Shown piece by piece: positions 10,922 to 11,303 of a stretch of 11,303 nt of DNA. This DNA comes from DATLYF01 sp035575095 (GTDB lineage Bacteria; Pseudomonadota; Gammaproteobacteria; Competibacterales; Competibacteraceae): NCBI GenBank assembly GCA_035575095.1, contig DATLYF010000036.1, forward strand, positions 1 through 11,303, given 5' to 3'. The first letter of the stretch is position 1, and every line of letters starts with the position of its first letter. Both the position numbers and the translations under genes were made by a program. The notes under the pieces are model-generated. The model had not been told where the DNA came from, did not search any database, and saw only the letters and a program-made list of their open reading frames with translations.

Positions 10922-10947
10922 GCTGCCATGCAGGAACGCATGGCAGC
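10922..10947 (-). terminator. Hairpin just downstream of the LysR-family gene, possible terminator
   Basis: GCTGCCATG (10922-10930) and CATGGCAGC (10939-10947) are perfect 9-bp reverse complements with an 8-base loop. In the direction of the regulator's transcription the hairpin begins 10 bases after the stop codon, the usual place for an intrinsic terminator. The bases that follow (GATGCGGCTTTGG) contain only a short T-run after a gap, so a canonical U-tract is missing. It may act as a weak terminator or as a 3'-end stabiliser. Confidence 0.5.
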
Positions 10948-10957
10948 AAGCTCATGC

Positions 10958-11303
10958 TCAGCGCCCGACGAACAGCTCCGCCAGAAACTCCAGCACCGCG
11001 CGCACACGTGCCACGTAGCGCAAGTCCTTGTGCACCACCAGCCAGGCCTGGCGCGGCGGCGGCCGGCAGCCGGGCAGCACCGGCACAAGACCCGGGCAAT
11101 CCCGCCCCAGCGCCTCCGGCAGCAGAGCGATGCCCAGCCCGGCGGCGGCGGCCCGGGCCAACACCGGGAAGCTGTCGCTGCGCAGAACCACGGCGGCATT
11201 GCGGCCGTGCTCGGCCAGCCAGCGGATCTCCGGCACATGGGCCAGGGCCTCGCCGGCGCTGAGCAGGGTATGGCGCGGCAGATCGGCCAGGCCGTCCAGG
11301 GGC
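10958..11303 (-). CDS. LysR-family transcriptional regulator, C-terminal part only
   Basis: The frame is open from the right edge to a TGA at 10958-10960, giving 114 residues. They begin PLDGLADLPRHTLL, run through WLAEHGRNAAVVLRSDS and the hallmark ARAAAAGLGIALLPEALG, and end KDLRYVARVRAVLEFLAELF. This is the second half of a LysR effector-binding (periplasmic-binding-like) domain, with the typical ending in which the protein describes its last helix. The N-terminal helix-turn-helix and about 180-190 residues are beyond the window, so targets cannot be inferred. A GTG at 11234-11236 is internal. It is on the same strand as, and upstream of, the small ORF and maeB, but a hairpin and separate promoters argue against one transcript. 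Because the gene extends away from maeB, regulation of maeB by it is only a guess. Confidence 0.9.
   Translation of the reverse strand, partial: PLDGLADLPRHTLLSAGEALAHVPEIRWLAEHGRNAAVVLRSDSFPVLARAAAAGLGIALLPEALGRDCPGLVPVLPGCRPPPRQAWLVVHKDLRYVARVRAVLEFLAELFVGR

Noticed and set aside
10434..11099. A 221-codon minus-strand frame spanning the maeB leader and the LysR-type gene end
   Set aside because: It overlaps the secure 5' end of maeB and the LysR C-terminus in another frame, is Arg/Ala/Pro-rich, and crosses the promoter and hairpins. The 57-codon frame in the same region has better signals.
11234..11236. GTG at 11234-11236 as the start of a 92-residue protein
   Set aside because: The frame continues to the right edge with LysR-like sequence (LADLPRHTLLSAGEALAH), so this is an internal Val codon of a truncated gene.

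Overview
The window is a GC-rich (roughly two thirds G+C by eye) stretch of chromosomal housekeeping DNA, most likely from a gammaproteobacterium. Three things suggest this: the gene order gltB-gltD-hemE, which is familiar from Pseudomonas and relatives; a full-length hybrid malic enzyme of the MaeB type; and strong GC bias at third codon positions. The proteins do not settle a genus. A sulfur-oxidising or Chromatiales-like lineage is only a guess.

The left part (1-8198) runs on the plus strand. It starts inside gltB (large subunit of NADPH glutamate synthase, first ~20-30 residues off the edge). It continues with gltD (small subunit), hemE (uroporphyrinogen decarboxylase), a small Nudix hydrolase of the Ap4A/NTP pyrophosphohydrolase type, and a two-CBS-domain protein. 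Gaps are 79, 43, 63 and 87 bases, so gltB-gltD-hemE look co-transcribed. The last two genes may be read through or have weak promoters of their own.

The right part runs on the minus strand. maeB (malic enzyme fused to a phosphotransacetylase-like domain, 8252-10534) converges on the CBS gene across a 53-base gap filled by a large interrupted hairpin. Upstream of maeB are a convincing sigma70-like promoter and a 423-base gap without a known gene. That gap holds a candidate 57-codon small gene with its own promoter and Shine-Dalgarno, and a 9-bp hairpin just after the end of a LysR-family regulator. The regulator is truncated by the right edge; only its C-terminal 114 residues are visible.

Metabolically the genes sit around 2-oxoglutarate/glutamate (GltBD), tetrapyrrole synthesis (HemE, in many bacteria fed from glutamate via the C5 route), and pyruvate/NADPH supply from malate (MaeB). 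Two putative nucleotide-linked accessory proteins (Nudix, CBS) lie between them. No mobile element, CRISPR array, tRNA or rRNA was seen. The points worth a second look are non-coding or small: a 15-bp-arm hairpin between gltB and gltD, two related intergenic elements (one supplies the hemE Shine-Dalgarno, the other forms the CBS/maeB hairpin), and the small ORF upstream of maeB.
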